The notes: a model not told the origin generated them from the sequence alone. Positions 15,895-30,282 are shown, counted from the stretch's first letter. The stretch: 64,000 nt of DNA from Cliona cf. orientalis (GCA_963930775.1 OZ005701.1:1364001-1428000); one strand, 5' to 3'. A program made the numbers and translations.

Positions 15895-18800
15895 ATGGAA
15901 GCTCAGTGTTCAGTGACGACTCCACCAGCTAAGATACCAAAATTGAGTCACACAGGGATGGCACAGTCAGATGAACCAATGGAGATAGCAGCTGCTGGAA
16001 CTAGTGAGATTGGTGTGTATACAAGTAAATTGTATTCACACACGATAAGTATAGTATTCAATCCACACTTCTGTAGAATCTCTTAAAAGCCAAATATGCG
16101 ATATTGAGAAGAAAGTGCAAAAAGTTGATAAACAAATACAAGAAGTTGAGAAGAAAGTGAATGAAAGTGGTAGCGATAGAGACATATTGCTAAGATTCAT
16201 GAAGAAAGAGGAACAGCTAAGGACAGAGAAGGAACAGCTAAGGACGAAGGAGGAACAGCTAAGGACGAAGGAGGAACAGCTTAGGAATTTATTGCTGAAG
16301 GAACGTCAACCTCAACTATCCCCAAGTATGTGTTTTAATAAAACAGGAGAGCCATATGTAAGATGAAAATTTTTCTCACATAGTCGCATTACTGAGTTCA
16401 GAACAATGCGGCACAATGCATGTTGCAGTAACTGGCCAGCCATGTGGCTACGTACATGTATAATACAGTGGAACCCCTCTAAAGCGGACACCATTGGGAC
16501 CAAAATTTTGTCTGCTGTAGCGAGGTGTCCTTAGCTCAGGGGTTAGTGGTTGACCACGCCCCTCCTACAATCGCGGCCAGCTATGATAAAGCACTACTAT
16601 AGACGACAAAAAAGACCGTATTGATGAGAGATCTGTCAACTGACGGCTCCTAAGCAAGAATTTGAGACATACCATAAATCCGGAAATTTTTGTGTAATTA
16701 AATATTCGTAATAAAAATTTTCGTATTTAATCATTTTTGTAGGACGACTCCACCTACGAAAATATTTTTACATCGAATTTTTTTTAGCAAAAACATAGTA
16801 GCTATGTGTGAAGAAGATCGCGAGTTTGATCGAACGACGGAGCAGCCCAGGTGTCGAGATCACCAACGATAATTGAGGAGCTACTGTATCCGCGGCTACC
16901 ACGTAAAGATTGAGCAGAACACGCGGACGTATGGTACGTACGCGCACGCGCGCGCGCTAAAATTTTTTACCACAAATATTTCGTTGTTTCTATTATTCAG
17001 TGTAGAAAATATTTCGTGATATTTAATTTCGTAGTCTTGAGCAACTACGAGAATATTTCAACAACAAAAATTTCCGGATTTACGGTACTTAGGCTTTACT
17101 GTAGTTACTGGTCGCTGAAATGGACTGATTTAAATGGTGAGTGCGGCCTAACTGTCCGTTATGCAAGGTTGTTCGCTATTGTGCAGGCTGAACAGGACCA
17201 AAATAAGTGTCTTTTGTACAGAATAGCGTTGTGTCCGTTGTTGAGGGGATTTGTGAATATATTGAAGTCTATGGAAATACAATCCCGACATTTAGAAGTG
17301 TCCGTTATATATAAGTTAGACACTGTTTAGGAGGTTTCTATGTGATTTAGAAGACCGAAGGACTCTATATAGAATCCCGAGCGAAGCAAGGGCTCTATGA
17401 GAGCCCTGAGGTCTTCTAAATCACATAGAAACTGACTTAACAGTGTCTAACAAGTTTAGATCATATAAGTTTGTATTGCTAGAGTCAGAGGGCAAAGCTT
17501 GTAGGTGACTATGAAAATCTTGTAGGTGACTATGAGAAGCTTGTAGGTGACTATGAGATATAGATACTGTATTTCCTCGATCAGACGCCGCCCTCAAATA
17601 GACGCCGCACTCGAATAGTCGCCGCTAACTACGCATGCCCGATCTTTACTGTCGCCGCCCTCGAATTATTGCCGCACTCTCTAATTAGAGCCCACTTGCC
17701 ACTCCCTTAAACAGTGTCAATGTGCTTGCGAGCGGTGCTACTGTACGCGAGAAAGCCATCAAGAGACTAGTAAAGCTTCTGACGAAGGCAGACGGTGAAA
17801 AGCAGCTAGCTAAAACAAACCTCTTCATTATTCTTGTATGCAGTTCTACTACTATGTAAGTTTTTGTCGCCGCCCTCGAATAGTCGCCGCTAGTTTCAGC
17901 AGAGGGAAAAAATTAGTCGCTGCGGCGTCTACTCGAGGAAATACGGTACCTGTCAGTAGCCAATCAAATTGCAGTATTTTTTATAGCTATGATCTAAATC
18001 ATAGGTGTCCACCGTTGTGGGGTGTCCGTTAAGCAGGGTTCCACTGTACTAGGGAAGATGATCATCAGGCGGGGTGAGCCTTCGCCTTCACTCGTGGCAG
18101 CAGCTATACTTCAGGATTTTTTGTAATCATAGTTGTGTAATATTTCCATTATTTCAGTCACTAAAGCCCTGTTCATACCACTTTGGAAGCCAGCTTAGTT
18201 TAAGCTGGCTTCGTGTAAACACACTAAACCACATCTGGGAGGTGTTTTGAAACCAGTTTCAAACAAGTTTAGGATATGTTGCTGTACAAACAAGTACTAT
18301 GTTTGATGTAACAATCATGGAATAATATGCATGAGTTACTCACAGTATTAAAGCTCACATACTCAAAGAAAGTCTCATCTCCCTCGTCTCTCACTTCACT
18401 CGAGGCTCAGTGGCCTGCTGAGCAGGCCTCTCGAAACGCGCGGCGCTTGGCGCGGTTCCTATGGCCACCCTTGTTTGTGCACACGGCACTGCAATTCTGA
18501 CCAATCATGGGCCTTCTGAACTTGTAGAAGAACGCATCTTTTATGCCCTTCAGGTTAGGACACGGACTATATAAGAAAAATGATCGTCTAAAAAGTATTT
18601 TTCGTTGTATATAGTATAACTAAACTGCTTTATAAATCTGCCTTCTAAAACAGTTTGTAAACCACATCTGGGAGGCCAGTTTCAAACCAGTTTAGGATAT
18701 GTTGCTATACAAACTGTCCAGTGTAAATACTCTAAGCTGGATTAAAACATAATATTCCAAAGCAGTTTAGTTTAAGCCAGCTTGTAGTACTACGTGTAAA

Positions 18801-21800
18801 TGGAGCTTAAGTGTACACATGTACATGCCAGTTGCAGCATTGCCAAGCACACTGGCAAATAAGCACTTGATCACTGGAGCGATATGGTCATGACATGATC
18901 TTTACATCCTTCAGGGTGGTATTCTATCCCTTACTCTGACCTGGAGAACAGTGCAGTCGTTAATTTTATGGCCGAACTACAGTATTTAGCTATTTCAGTA
19001 GTACCCATAAAGAGTCTGAATATGCGCGAGCATGCGAGTACTTGCGCTTGCACATCGAGGGCGCCTTTTGCACCCACGCGTGAACGTCCAGGCCATGCAA
19101 GTCACCTCCTCGCTACTCGCACTCGTTTGTCAAGTTACCAGTGATCGATACTATCGTTTTGTCTCGCCAGGAGCATGTGAGCTGCCGAAGGCATGGAAGG
19201 AGTGTGTAACTTGCATGTCATCGAAATATAAATTCATGCATGAAGCTGGGTGTGGCTATCCGTGTATGTATATGGCAATAGCCATGTCCAGTAGACACAC
19301 ACTTTCCGTATTTGGAAGTATTGCACTTGAATTTGTATTTTGATGGCACCCGGGTATTGCACGCTCCTTCACCGTGGTTCATATGCTCCTGGTCTCTTAT
19401 GTACATGTAAGCCCCCAGGTATTCAGAGCATAAATAATAGCCGCCCATCGGCCATTCTCCGTGCATTTCAACCAGATGGGCCGCTCAAGCTACTTCTTGG
19501 TCGGTCATAGTGTCCAGACAAAAGTTTCCAAAGCTATACAACTACCAGTATGGTTTGGATAGGAACATCTACTCCAGTGTACTAGAAGTGTATCTTATTT
19601 TCTGTATCAAAAAAACGAGCAAACGAGCTCCTTTGCACGCAAAAATGTTAGAAGCCACATCCACTTTGGGGCAAAACCACGCCCTTTGGGAAAATCCTAT
19701 GTATGTCTGAAAATCGAGTTTGACGTGAAGTAGCAGTCAACAAAAAGTTAACACTCAGTTCCATTGTATGATCATTTGGAGGTGGGAACATTTCTATTTT
19801 CACACCATTCTGCGGTATGGGGGAGTACGCACACACATGCATCCATCATTTTTACATTTACGCAAATGCTTAATTGGTAGGCGTGACCGTACTACAAAAA
19901 TAAATAATATAGAAACAAGTATGTTTAATGTCACAATCATGAAATAATGTGGCTAGTATGCATAATCGTCGTATGCATATTAACAGTACGTGCTCACAAA
20001 ACAGAGACGTAGGTTAGTTCATGCACAAATAGCATCGTGCCTGTGTACGAGTACCGTGTGCATGCGCAGATGGAAGTGGGATGAACTTTGAACCTGTACC
20101 AATTATTGTAGAGGCCACACTCTTCATAGGTAGCATCTGCTCTGGCTCCAACTAAGTGTGCAGTGGCGACATTCTCACTCTGCTCGAACGTTGCTACTGG
20201 ACTACTGACGGGTATGATAAAGAACTGAGACCTCGCCTCTCGCTTTGCTCAAGGCTCAATAGGTAGTGCTAGCACCTGCTTAGTAGGCCTCTCAAAACGT
20301 GTGGCGCTTTCGCGCCAATCATTCAACAATGCGTCTCTAGCTGTAGCTATGGCCTGAGGCATTAAGGCCACTCTTCTTTGTGCACATGATTCTACGGTTC
20401 TGACCAATCCTGAGCCTTGTAGTGCAGACTTTTTCTCTGCCCGTGCACCTCATTCATAGCAACCGGGCGCATCCTAGACGCATATCCATGCCCTCATGTA
20501 ATGACATGGACTAAAATATTATTAGAAAAATGATCGTCTGAAATAGTATAATAAATAATTGACCGTTCTTGATGCTGGGTGGAAGAAACAAGCTTTTGAG
20601 AAGCCATGAGTGATGGAGAAGCTCAACCAACCCTCGTATCGGCTTGATAATGTAGCAGATATCGAAAGAAGGCTATATTTTTGTACCTTGTCAATTGCCA
20701 GGTACGTTTTGCACGAGTAGTTTGAGTAGTCACCTCAAGCAAAAAAGCAGTCAGCTTGGCTTCCAGTGAGGGGCCGAGTAGAGCCACCTAGCGATCATAG
20801 AAGCCAACGCAGCAGGTGACTAAGGCTATCTTAGATCATAGCTGTAACAAATACTGCATGCAATCTGATTGGCTACTGACAAGTATCTATGTCTCATAGT
20901 CACCTACAAGTTTTGCCCTCTAGTTCTAGCAATACAAAACTATATGATCTAAACTTTTTGGACACTGTTCAGTCAGTTTCTATGTGATTCATAAGACCTC
21001 AGGGCTCTCATAGAACCCTCGCATCGCTCGGGATTAGTCCTTCGGTCTTCTAAATCACATAGAAACCTCCTAAACAGTGTCTAACTAATATTTAGTACGC
21101 ACTGTGCTTACTAAGAATGTTTCTCACCTGCCAAAAGAACGCTTGTCACCTTTCTTTCCATACTGTTCAGCTACCGTTTCGTTTTTTTTTCTCATCATTC
21201 TACAATCGTAGAATTGGAAACAGAATGTTAATTTTTTATTGACCGCTACTCTATGTTTGATAAGCTCTACCATAGAGCTAACCCACATTCAAGTTTTAGG
21301 CCGATCGTGTGCTTCATTGTGGAGATACAGTGCTTTGTTTGTGATCACACCACGTTCCCAACAAATTAATTTGGTCTGGCCTTAATGTAAGAACTTAGCA
21401 TAATGATTTTGCGATTTCTCATAGTATGTATATATGGAGCGATTGACGACCTTTACCAGAAAAGCGTGCATTTTACAATATTGAAATTGCTTTTTTCCAT
21501 ACGTTGTATTACCGTAGAATCCCGCGATTACGCCCCCCCCTCCATTTTTAGCTCAAGTTCTTGCATAGGTACTTTTGTCTCGCGTATAAGCCCCCCGTAA
21601 AATGGAGCCCATAAATCAACAAAAACAGTAGCTACAATAGCAAACTACCTATTTGTATCATATTATGCCTTACTTTGTCGTTTTCTCGAGTTTTGCCCAC
21701 CAAACAGCCAGACAAAGATCGCGCGCCCACATGGCATTCGACGGTCGGTAATGGTCATCACACGGAAATGTGAGGATCCCACATACAAGCCCCCTCCCCA

Positions 21801-24060
21801 CTTTTGCCCAATCCTAGCATGCACAAAGGGGGGGGGCGTAATCGCAGGATTCTACGGTAATATTCAATTTCCAATAATGACTGAAATGTAAAAAAAATCT
21901 GCTTTTCTTCAATTTTCTACTTTGAATTGTTATTAAGGTTACGGGTGACAGTTTACATCAAGAAATTTTTAATCTATTTATATCTCCACAAGGGAAGTAG
22001 CTGTGAAGCTGAAATAAAAATGAAAATATAGCTAACATGATGATAGAGACAGCTGTCACAGCATTGAAGCGACCTTCCCATTGCAAAAGTCAGACTATGG
22101 CTGCCATCTGTCACGAACTCTTGCGTCAAGTTTTACTTAGACAAGGCTTCTGGTCTACTTTCTATAGCTTATTTATATGAAGTATTTACAGTGCTGAAGT
22201 TGGTTCCCAAGTTCACAGAGCCTACACAGAGGGAAAGCTACACAAAAGAAGGTAATTTATGCCAAGCGTAATGGCAAACCAGGTCGTCAACATGGCTGTC
22301 TAGCTGCTTTCTGAAAGGTGGCCTTCAAACTCTAGCCCTGCCCAGATGTCTGAGTAATAACTTCCTTACGGTCAAAAGAGAAGCCATCTACGTGAAACTT
22401 GATGCAGAGTTTTCATTTGGGGTTTGTCTTCGTATGCTCCATTACTCACTATGGAAAAAGCCCGTGCGTGGGCAAACTGTCACCCGTAACCTTAAGTGAC
22501 ATCTAGCTGAAAAATTGTGATCAGGAATTCGAATATCTTTCTATTGCAGTTCCAGGCCTGATAGACTTCTTTAAGGAGATGCCTAATGCAGAGAAAAGAG
22601 AATATGAGAATCCAATAGCGGAGCAAAGTGATGACAGTGAAGACGAAGAAAGTAGTCAAGATGAAGAAGGTAGCAGTGAGGACAGAACTGTGATTGAAGA
22701 TAATGCTATTTCCACATCTGTGCTGCAATTTCCGGTACCAATGCCAAACACTAAGTTGAATCAGATCTACATCCGAGGTTGCTATGACAGAATTTATGAC
22801 GAGTACATTCAGAAGTGCGAAAATACTCTTATTATCGGTAGTCCGGGTATTGGAAAGTCTTATTTTTCATTTTATGTTGCATATCGTCTGTTGGCTGATT
22901 ACCCTACTGCCCGTATTTTGTATGGAAGTGGATATACTGGGTATTATATATACAAGTGTGGAAGAGATGTTCGAAGGTTGAATCCACCTCCTAGTAATTC
23001 ACTTCCACATGTTGACTACTACGTCTTTGATTGCGGCCAAAGTAAGTCAGCAGTATTGCTGGATGTTCTTACTGCAGGAAGCAGTAAAAAGAGTATTGTG
23101 TGCTCATCTCCCGACGTGATGAATTATAAGGATTACTATAAAGCTTGTATAGTCGCTGGTGCAGCAGGTCCTGTCTCTATGAGAATCTATATGCCTACAT
23201 GGACTTGGGATGAGGTAGCGTTCTGTAGACAGCATCTGTATAATATAATACCAATGCCTATAGTCGAAAAGCGGTTTAATGTGTGGGGAGGTATTGCTCG
23301 ACAAATTTTTCGATCCTACGTCGACGTCCAGGATGATGATGAGGAAATGTTATTAGGCAAGATTAGAACCACTGATATACAAGGTGTGCTCTCGGTGGTG
23401 AATACTGAAACTCCCATTACTACGATTTCTAGTGACATATTGCATGCACATCCAAAAGAAGGCAACTATGCTTCAGTAGTGACTAAGTTTGCATCCCAGT
23501 TTGCTGCTCAACATGTGTATGAAAAGCTGGAAAGAACGAGTCATGCTTCAGTAATCTCTACTATGTCAGCTGCTGCTAGTCATCCGTGTCTTCGTGGGGT
23601 ATATGGGCTGATGTTTGAATCATATTGTCATAGTCAGCTACCTTCAGAGCGATTTCAAATGAAATCCTTAGCCTCAGCTGGAGGATCTGAGACCCTAGAA
23701 CTACATCGTGAATGTCGGTTTTTTGGCAAACTGCAGGAGATAATGAGTGAAACTAAAAGAAATGAGTACTATTTTATTCCTAAAGTGTCCAATTTTCCAG
23801 CTGTTGATGCAATTGCTCCACCAGGCATGGTATTTCAGATGACAGTTTCCCATGATCATTCAGTAAAAAGAAAATATTTGCTGAAGATCAAGAAGGCACT
23901 GCAGTGTAGCAGCTTAAAACTATGCTTTGTTGTTCCGGAAGATATTTATGCACAATTTCCTCAACAGAAGTATTTGAACGAAGATAACAAAGTTTGTGAG
24001 TACAAAATGGATTGGGTGACCCAGTGGGCAGTCTGTGTACCAATCAAAACTAACGCGTGA
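15895..24060 (+). CDS. Crinkler/RHS-type P-loop NTPase-nuclease protein, paralogue 1
   Basis: Three exons join in frame: 15,895-16,012, 16,077-16,325 and 22,550-24,060 (about 625 aa), with a 6.2-kb second intron full of transposons. Residues 1-40 are a short unstructured leader. Residues about 40-122 are a strongly charged coiled coil built on the repeat EEQLRTK. An acidic Ser/Asp/Glu stretch follows (residues about 143-170). The NTPase part has a Walker A loop (GSPGIGKS) and a Walker B-like strand ending in VFDCG. The C-terminal half has FPAVDAIAP...FQMTVSHDHSVK, the pattern of the restriction-endonuclease-fold domain of Crinkler (CRN) and RHS proteins. In that class NTPase plus nuclease act as secreted or intracellular effectors, or in genome conflict; the role in animals is not settled. 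The third exon alone also has an in-frame ATG at 22,579, but its reading frame is open back to the acceptor, which supports the longer protein. Confidence 0.7.
16670..17087. mobile_element. Foldback MITE, ATCCGGAAATTTTTG arms
   Basis: The left arm TACCATAAATCCGGAAATTT and right arm AAATTTCCGGATTTACGGTA are inverted complements but for one base. Inner arms repeat AAATATTCGTA / TACGAAAATATTT phrases. About 418 bp, non-coding. The equivalent in copy 2 is at 33,269-33,653. Confidence 0.75.
17315..17451. repeat. Hairpin repeat, family member 1 (GTTAGACACTGTTTAG ends)
   Basis: A 137-bp near-palindrome. GTTAGACACTGTTTAGG...GATTTAGAAGACC is mirrored by GGTCTTCTAAATC...TTAACAGTGTCTAAC around a loop of GAGCCC/GGGCTC phrases. 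Other members: 20,958-21,084, 33,881-34,017, 36,658-36,784 and 59,939-60,073. Three short direct repeats of CTTGTAGGTGACTATGA follow at about 17,498-17,555. Confidence 0.8.
17565..17948. mobile_element. Foldback MITE, GACGCCGCCCTCGAATAG phrases
   Basis: Starts TACTGTATTTCCTCGATCAG and ends CTACTCGAGGAAATACGGTA. Both arms repeat a GC-rich phrase close to TCGCCGCCCTCGAATAG several times. About 384 bp, non-coding. The copy 2 equivalent is at 34,131-34,497, where the left end is the exact TACCGTA. Confidence 0.75.
18380..18640. repeat. Interspersed repeat (CGAAACGCGCGGCGCTTGGCGC family)
   Basis: A roughly 260-bp non-coding block running from a CACTCGAGGCTCAGTGGCC-like start to ATGATCGTCTAAAAAGTATT. 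Related copies lie at about 20,225-20,555, 34,950-35,190, 35,900-36,250 and 59,665-59,935. The last one is outside the segmental duplication, so this is a dispersed family. Confidence 0.65.
21510..21859. mobile_element. Foldback MITE, TAGAATCCCGCGATTACGCC arms
   Basis: Starts TACCGTAGAATCCCGCGATT and ends AATCGCAGGATTCTACGGTA. Arms carry poly-C/poly-G runs and AAGCCCCC phrases. About 350 bp. The copy 2 equivalent is at 37,396-37,758. Confidence 0.8.
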
Positions 24061-24908
24061 TCCGATATTTGAACATTTGAGTGTAATGGAAAAAGCACAT
24101 CTCTTTCCATGTTGGAATATTTGAACATAACACAAAACAGTAGCTGATTTATATTGTTTGCTTATTGTAGCATGTAAATTGTATCGTAATAATAATATTA
24201 TTTTATGATCCATACCCAGGGGTTCCCTAAAGTGCAGGGCAGAGGGGGACTGTCTGAAACGTGACTCTATAATATCACTTGCATTACTTCAATTTACTCC
24301 ACCTACATCCTGACCCATTAATTTTTGTCTGCGTTATTTTTTTTTTAAGGGAGCTACGTTGTTGTTTTTTTTAAGCGAGCTGACATACTATATAAGACGA
24401 AAAGAATGGTCCAGAATCCACCACACGGTCGAGCTGGATGCCCATATATACATACAATCCAAAGCAGGTATCCATAATACAGTATTCAGCAAAGGGTCGT
24501 CAACGTACCCCATGCAATTCGTAGCATTTTTATGGGCAAACAAATGCATGGCTTCCCATACATAATATTATTATGTATACGGAAAACTTAAAAAAAGTGC
24601 CATAACTTTTATTCTGAGGTGTGAATCAAATGTCCCGCCATCAACTTTCTACTTTCAACCCATTCTGCGTACCCATGCAGTCTATACGCTGAGACCACTT
24701 CATGGACACGGCCACTCGCTGTTACTGAATACAACGCCCTATTGTGGCAAGATAAGAAGCTTGGAACTGCCACTGTGTTACCTTTGGTGTTCTTTGACCA
24801 TCCTTGTAAGTAATTCTTCAAGTCTCCTGCTCATAAGTTTAACGAGTACGTTGCTGATCGACTTTCAACACTTTGTGTAGACATATTAAATTTTGTCACC
24901 CGTATGCA
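24061..24908. other. 3' flank of Crinkler/RHS copy 1 with a possible decayed exon
   Basis: Mostly AT-rich. At 24,679-24,811 there is an exon-like open stretch (acceptor CCCATGCAG, donor GTAAGT) that could encode about 43 residues, including ALLWQDKKLGTATV. The matching place in copy 2 (about 40,588-40,722) has a stop and a small indel. I cannot assign it to a gene. It may be a remnant of a captured coding segment or chance. Confidence 0.35.
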
Positions 24909-25301
24909 GTTCAGAAAGAGTAAGATCCTAATAATTGAGCTTTTTGTTATTTTCCTGTCCAAAGTGCTTACTTGTATTATACATGTATGTATATTGCATT
25001 AATAATATTAATTTTGTGTATGCCACATGTGGTGTACTGTATATCATAGACAGCAGTGCAAGTCCATGTATAATTGAGCATTTCATGAAGCAACCACATC
25101 CCTACATCTTAAACGATGTTACAGAATCACTGATTTTATGATAAGTAGATGGAGGACCTGATGCCATTAGGGCAGGAAACTAATACAAAGTGTACTATAG
25201 AATCAGAATAAGTTTGAGGGGGAAATCTGCGTTAGGGATGGGAAATCCCAGGGCACCCCACCATAAACATAGATCTATACTCATTTTTTTCCACCCCCCA
25301 G

Positions 25302-26754
<1,453 letters not shown>

Positions 26755-27502
26755 AGTACACTCCCCCTCTCTCAATATATTGTTATAATATTATATGTAT
26801 TGTACTGGTATATTATACTAATCATCGAACTCAGTGTGTTTATAGCTACTGTACATTTGGCAGTACTATAATATTATGCATCTCTGTGTCCACCCGATTT
26901 ATTCTATTTTTAGTACACAATAATGATATTACCGGTATTAGGGAGTAACTGAGGGTACATTGATCAACACATTCAAACCTGAATCAATAATAATTATTAA
27001 CAGTAGAATTGGGATGATATGAATAAGTACAATGAGTGATATGACATTATAATCGTGTTGAAGATAAAAATGCTGTGTCAGGGTTAAATTTGAAATATTT
27101 AGCTATAATTATACAAGTTACCATAATTATAATGCTAGTATAAATTAAGTGTTATGACATGGAATTATGGTAAAAAAAGTTTTACATTGGTGTGATAGAT
27201 TTTGGTGGTTTAATAGTACTAATTGGGAAATGTGGGGCAGCGACTCGGAACAGTGACTCAGATCTATTTTGTCTGAGGAAAACTTGTCGTTTAAGTTATT
27301 CATCTTCCATTCCATTCATCATCCTTTGCTCGACATGCCCTATATAGCTAGTAGCCTCATCCGAAAGGGCCCAGTACACACGTGCACTTGCATTGTTTGC
27401 GCATGCATGCGTTAAATTTTAATTTTGGTAGATCCCCCCAAATTTTCCTACGTATGCACTTGGAGCGGGGTCTGGGAACAAGACTACATCCGACATTATA
27501 AA

Positions 27503-28130
27503 CTGTAAAGCATCTTGGTCACATCTTAAGTAATGACTTATCTGACAATCCAGACATCATTGCTGTTAAGCAATCCATGTGTCGTAAGGCTAACCATATG
27601 CTGACTGTTTTTGGGTCTTGTGATCCTCACACTAAAAGCAAACTCATGCAGAGTTTCTGTCTCTCTCTGTATGGTTCAGCACTGTGGGCAGCTTCTTCTT
27701 CAGAACTATACTCCTTGGCAGTTTCTTTTAACAAAAACATATTAAGGAAAATCTGGAGCCTTCCCCGTCGCTGTCACACTGCCATTCTTCATTTGTGTTG
27801 GTGATCTTCAAGGAATACACAATATTGTTATCACCAGATCTAACAAGCTAATTTCTTCTGCTCAAAAAGCTGGGTCTTGTCTTCTGGCTGAGGTCTTCAC
27901 TGAAGCCTCAACACTAATGTACACTAGTTTTGGGTACAACCGTCGTAACGCTGCCCGCCACTGGAAATCCTATTCAGAATGAATCCTGATATGAATCATC
28001 ATCTTATGGAGGACATAAACTATATGTGCTGTACTTAATCTAAATCACTAACAATTTATATTATTACTCTAAATTAATTATTATATAATATTGTTATTAT
28101 ATAATATTGTATTTTACATTTGCACCTCAA
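27503..28130 (+). mobile_element. 5'-truncated LINE fragment
   Basis: This insertion interrupts sequence that is continuous at about 8,375 in copy 1. It encodes the region after the reverse transcriptase core (KHLGHILSNDLSDNPDI..., then LYGSALWAASS and ILRKIWSLPRRCHTAILH) and ends in HWKSYSE and a stop at about 27,981. A single frameshift near 27,800 splits the frame. An AT-rich tail follows. The sequence is of a different LINE type from the element at 10,050-13,403. It inserted after the segmental duplication, or was lost from copy 1. Confidence 0.75.
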
Positions 28131-29082
28131 TAATAATTGAATTCACGTACCAAAGGGGTTAAATATGACCTTTGACCCTCCAACTGCGCCCAGAATCATT
28201 TGCCTTACCACCAGGTACGCTCGCCAACAGAATAAACGAAGACCAAGTGTGCGTGAGACAGAACTAGGTAAGTTAAGACGACCAACATTATTTTAAAAAC
28301 TAATGGTGATGAAAATCATCCCCAGTGTGCGGGGGCGAGCCATCGCGAAAGTCGTAAGATTTCTTTGAAAGAAGCATCGAGTACCATCAGTAGCATGTCA
28401 ATCAGTCTAGTTTTGTACGAGTAGTGGCAGGCTTTTTATCTGTCTGAAAAGCTACCACAAGAGTGAAGATATCAAACTCCTAGTTGGCCAGCCCCATTTG
28501 TTGAGGCGAGCCTGCACACTATTAAATTTTATCAGTACGAAAACCGCGTACCGCTGTATAACGTCAAACACGTGCTCGCTAGTTCATAGCGCATGCGCAA
28601 ACTGCAGCGTAGCTAGCTAGCTGTACAATTCTGTAGCCACATACATGTAGTAGTCAGAGTAGCCTCAGTGGCAAAACTCCCGACTTACTGGGGATGAATC
28701 ATGCATAGTACGCAACTGTTATTTGTACTCCTCATCCCTTGGTCTTTATAGTGACAATAAACTGAATCGGTTGAGCAACAGATAGCTGCTTGTACTGTAT
28801 GTACTATGGATCGAAGATAGTAGAGGGGGCATCCCAATCCTCCCCCTCTACTATTAAAGTCTTATATTATGAGTGAAGGCTCACCCCCTCGATGATTTAC
28901 ATTGCCCTAGTATTATTATGGTACATCGGTCACGCGAAATAATATGGGACCCTCCACGACAAAACCGACCATATTGCGCTGGATATCAATCTGAGATATA
29001 GGCCTATTTAGTGGCCCAAGGTGATAATTATCATTTTTCACTTTTTGGCATAGATCGATAAAGGAATCATTCCTCTAAGCAA

Positions 29083-29480
29083 CAAGTATAAAAACAATTG
29101 AATAAAATTGAAGGATGAAGTAGGGATGGCAGGATCAAAAAGTACACAAACAAGATTTGTAAGGGATAATCACATCTACTATACATCCCTACGCTTGCTT
29201 TTCTTTATTATTATGCACTTACTAATATCGACATACTTGTCGAGTGAAGTATGTGGAAGACATTCAGGTTATTCCTAGCTAGTTGTCACGATGGTGGGAT
29301 GGTCAGTTTGATTCAATCATATGCATTATTACTGGGGGTTTTTTGCATCCCTCAACTTGAAAGCAAGCGTAGGGATGTATAGTAGATGTGATTATCCCTT
29401 ACAAATCTTGTTTGTGTACTTTTTGATCCTGCCATCCCTACTTCATCCTTCAATTTTATTCAATTGTTATTTTTTTATTG
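29083..29480. mobile_element. Foldback element, long arms (about 115 bp)
   Basis: The arm 29,083-29,205 (containing GATGAAGTAGGGATGGCAGG and AAGTACACAAACAAGATTTG) is inverted almost completely at 29,360-29,480. It is absent at the matching site of copy 1 (9,339). One arm of the same family is present singly upstream of both Crinkler/RHS genes (15,600-15,715 and 32,213-32,330). Confidence 0.75.
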
Positions 29481-30282
29481 CACATAGTGCATTTTATCAA
29501 TTGCCATCTTACATGCAACTTCTAATTAAGTGAACGATGGGAGGTGCCGAAGTTTCGTAGCCACGCCTCTCGTTAACTTGCGTTCATATTCCGTTATGAT
29601 ATCCGTATGAGGCTAAGTTCCAGTGGAGCATTAGCGCTGCACGCGCTAGCGAGTAGCTCGCCTATGCCTAGCCTAGCGCCTTACCGCTCCCCGAACCTTG
29701 CGCCTTCTTATCCATGATGGATCCAGCGCGCTGCTGCACGCGCTTAGCTCGCCCTCGGCCTCTAAGGAGCGTTCGAGCTCGCCTGGCGCCTGGGGGAGGG
29801 GGCGCTGTCACATGACTTCACCATGGCAACACATTCCGAGCATGCGCATTTTATTTCAAAATGGCGTATCAGACACACCCAATTATCAATGCGCCGCACA
29901 CACCCACTATTATGTAACTCAGGTCGAGATAATGCCGAACTTGCGTGCCACTGCACTGCGCGCTACAAAATGGAGTGGATTTATACTCAAACTAAGATGA
30001 GCGATTAAGGCAGTCCTGAGCTAGCCCTGATAATGAAAAAGAAAGAAAGAAAGAAAGATTGAGAAATGGCCATTTTTTTTGAACATCTGGTTCTGGCATA
30101 TACAATTGATTTGATGAATGATCTTGGTCTTGTTAGATAGACAATTTGCTGGAGATTCTGATTTTCACACTTAGAAATTTCACAAAATTACCTATTTTGA
30201 GATATTTGGATATTTGCAATGTATTACATATATGGCATATCCGGGCCATCCCTACTTATAGAGTCTACCGACTCTATGATAC
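29481..30282. other. Copy-2-specific DNA of unknown origin
   Basis: About 800 bp with no counterpart in copy 1. It has a GC-richer core with GCGCTAGCGAG/AGCTCGCC phrases (29,625-29,830) and an (AAAG)n tract near 30,040. No coding region seen. Confidence 0.4.

Larger units (their letters stand above)
16464..18048. mobile_element. TIR element (TACAGTGGAACC ends) in Crinkler intron 2, with nested insertions
   Basis: The left end TACAGTGGAACCCCTCTAAA pairs with the right end, which reads GGGTTCCACTGTA, and both are followed by GTGTCCGTT/AGCGGACACC-like sequence. TA at both edges fits a Tc1/mariner-type target. Nested inside are a TACCATA/TACGGTA foldback (16,670-17,087), a hairpin repeat (17,315-17,451) and a TACTGTA/TACGGTA foldback (17,565-17,948). 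No transposase frame remains. Confidence 0.65.

Noticed and set aside
16525..16560. tRNA-like A box (TTAGCTCAGGGGTTAGTGG)
   Set aside because: No matching B box or cloverleaf follows. It lies inside a TIR element whose GTCCTTAG phrase explains it.
22579..24060. Treating the Crinkler ORF as a single-exon 493-aa gene
   Set aside because: The frame is open upstream to a good acceptor at 22,549, and two upstream exons join in phase in both duplicates.
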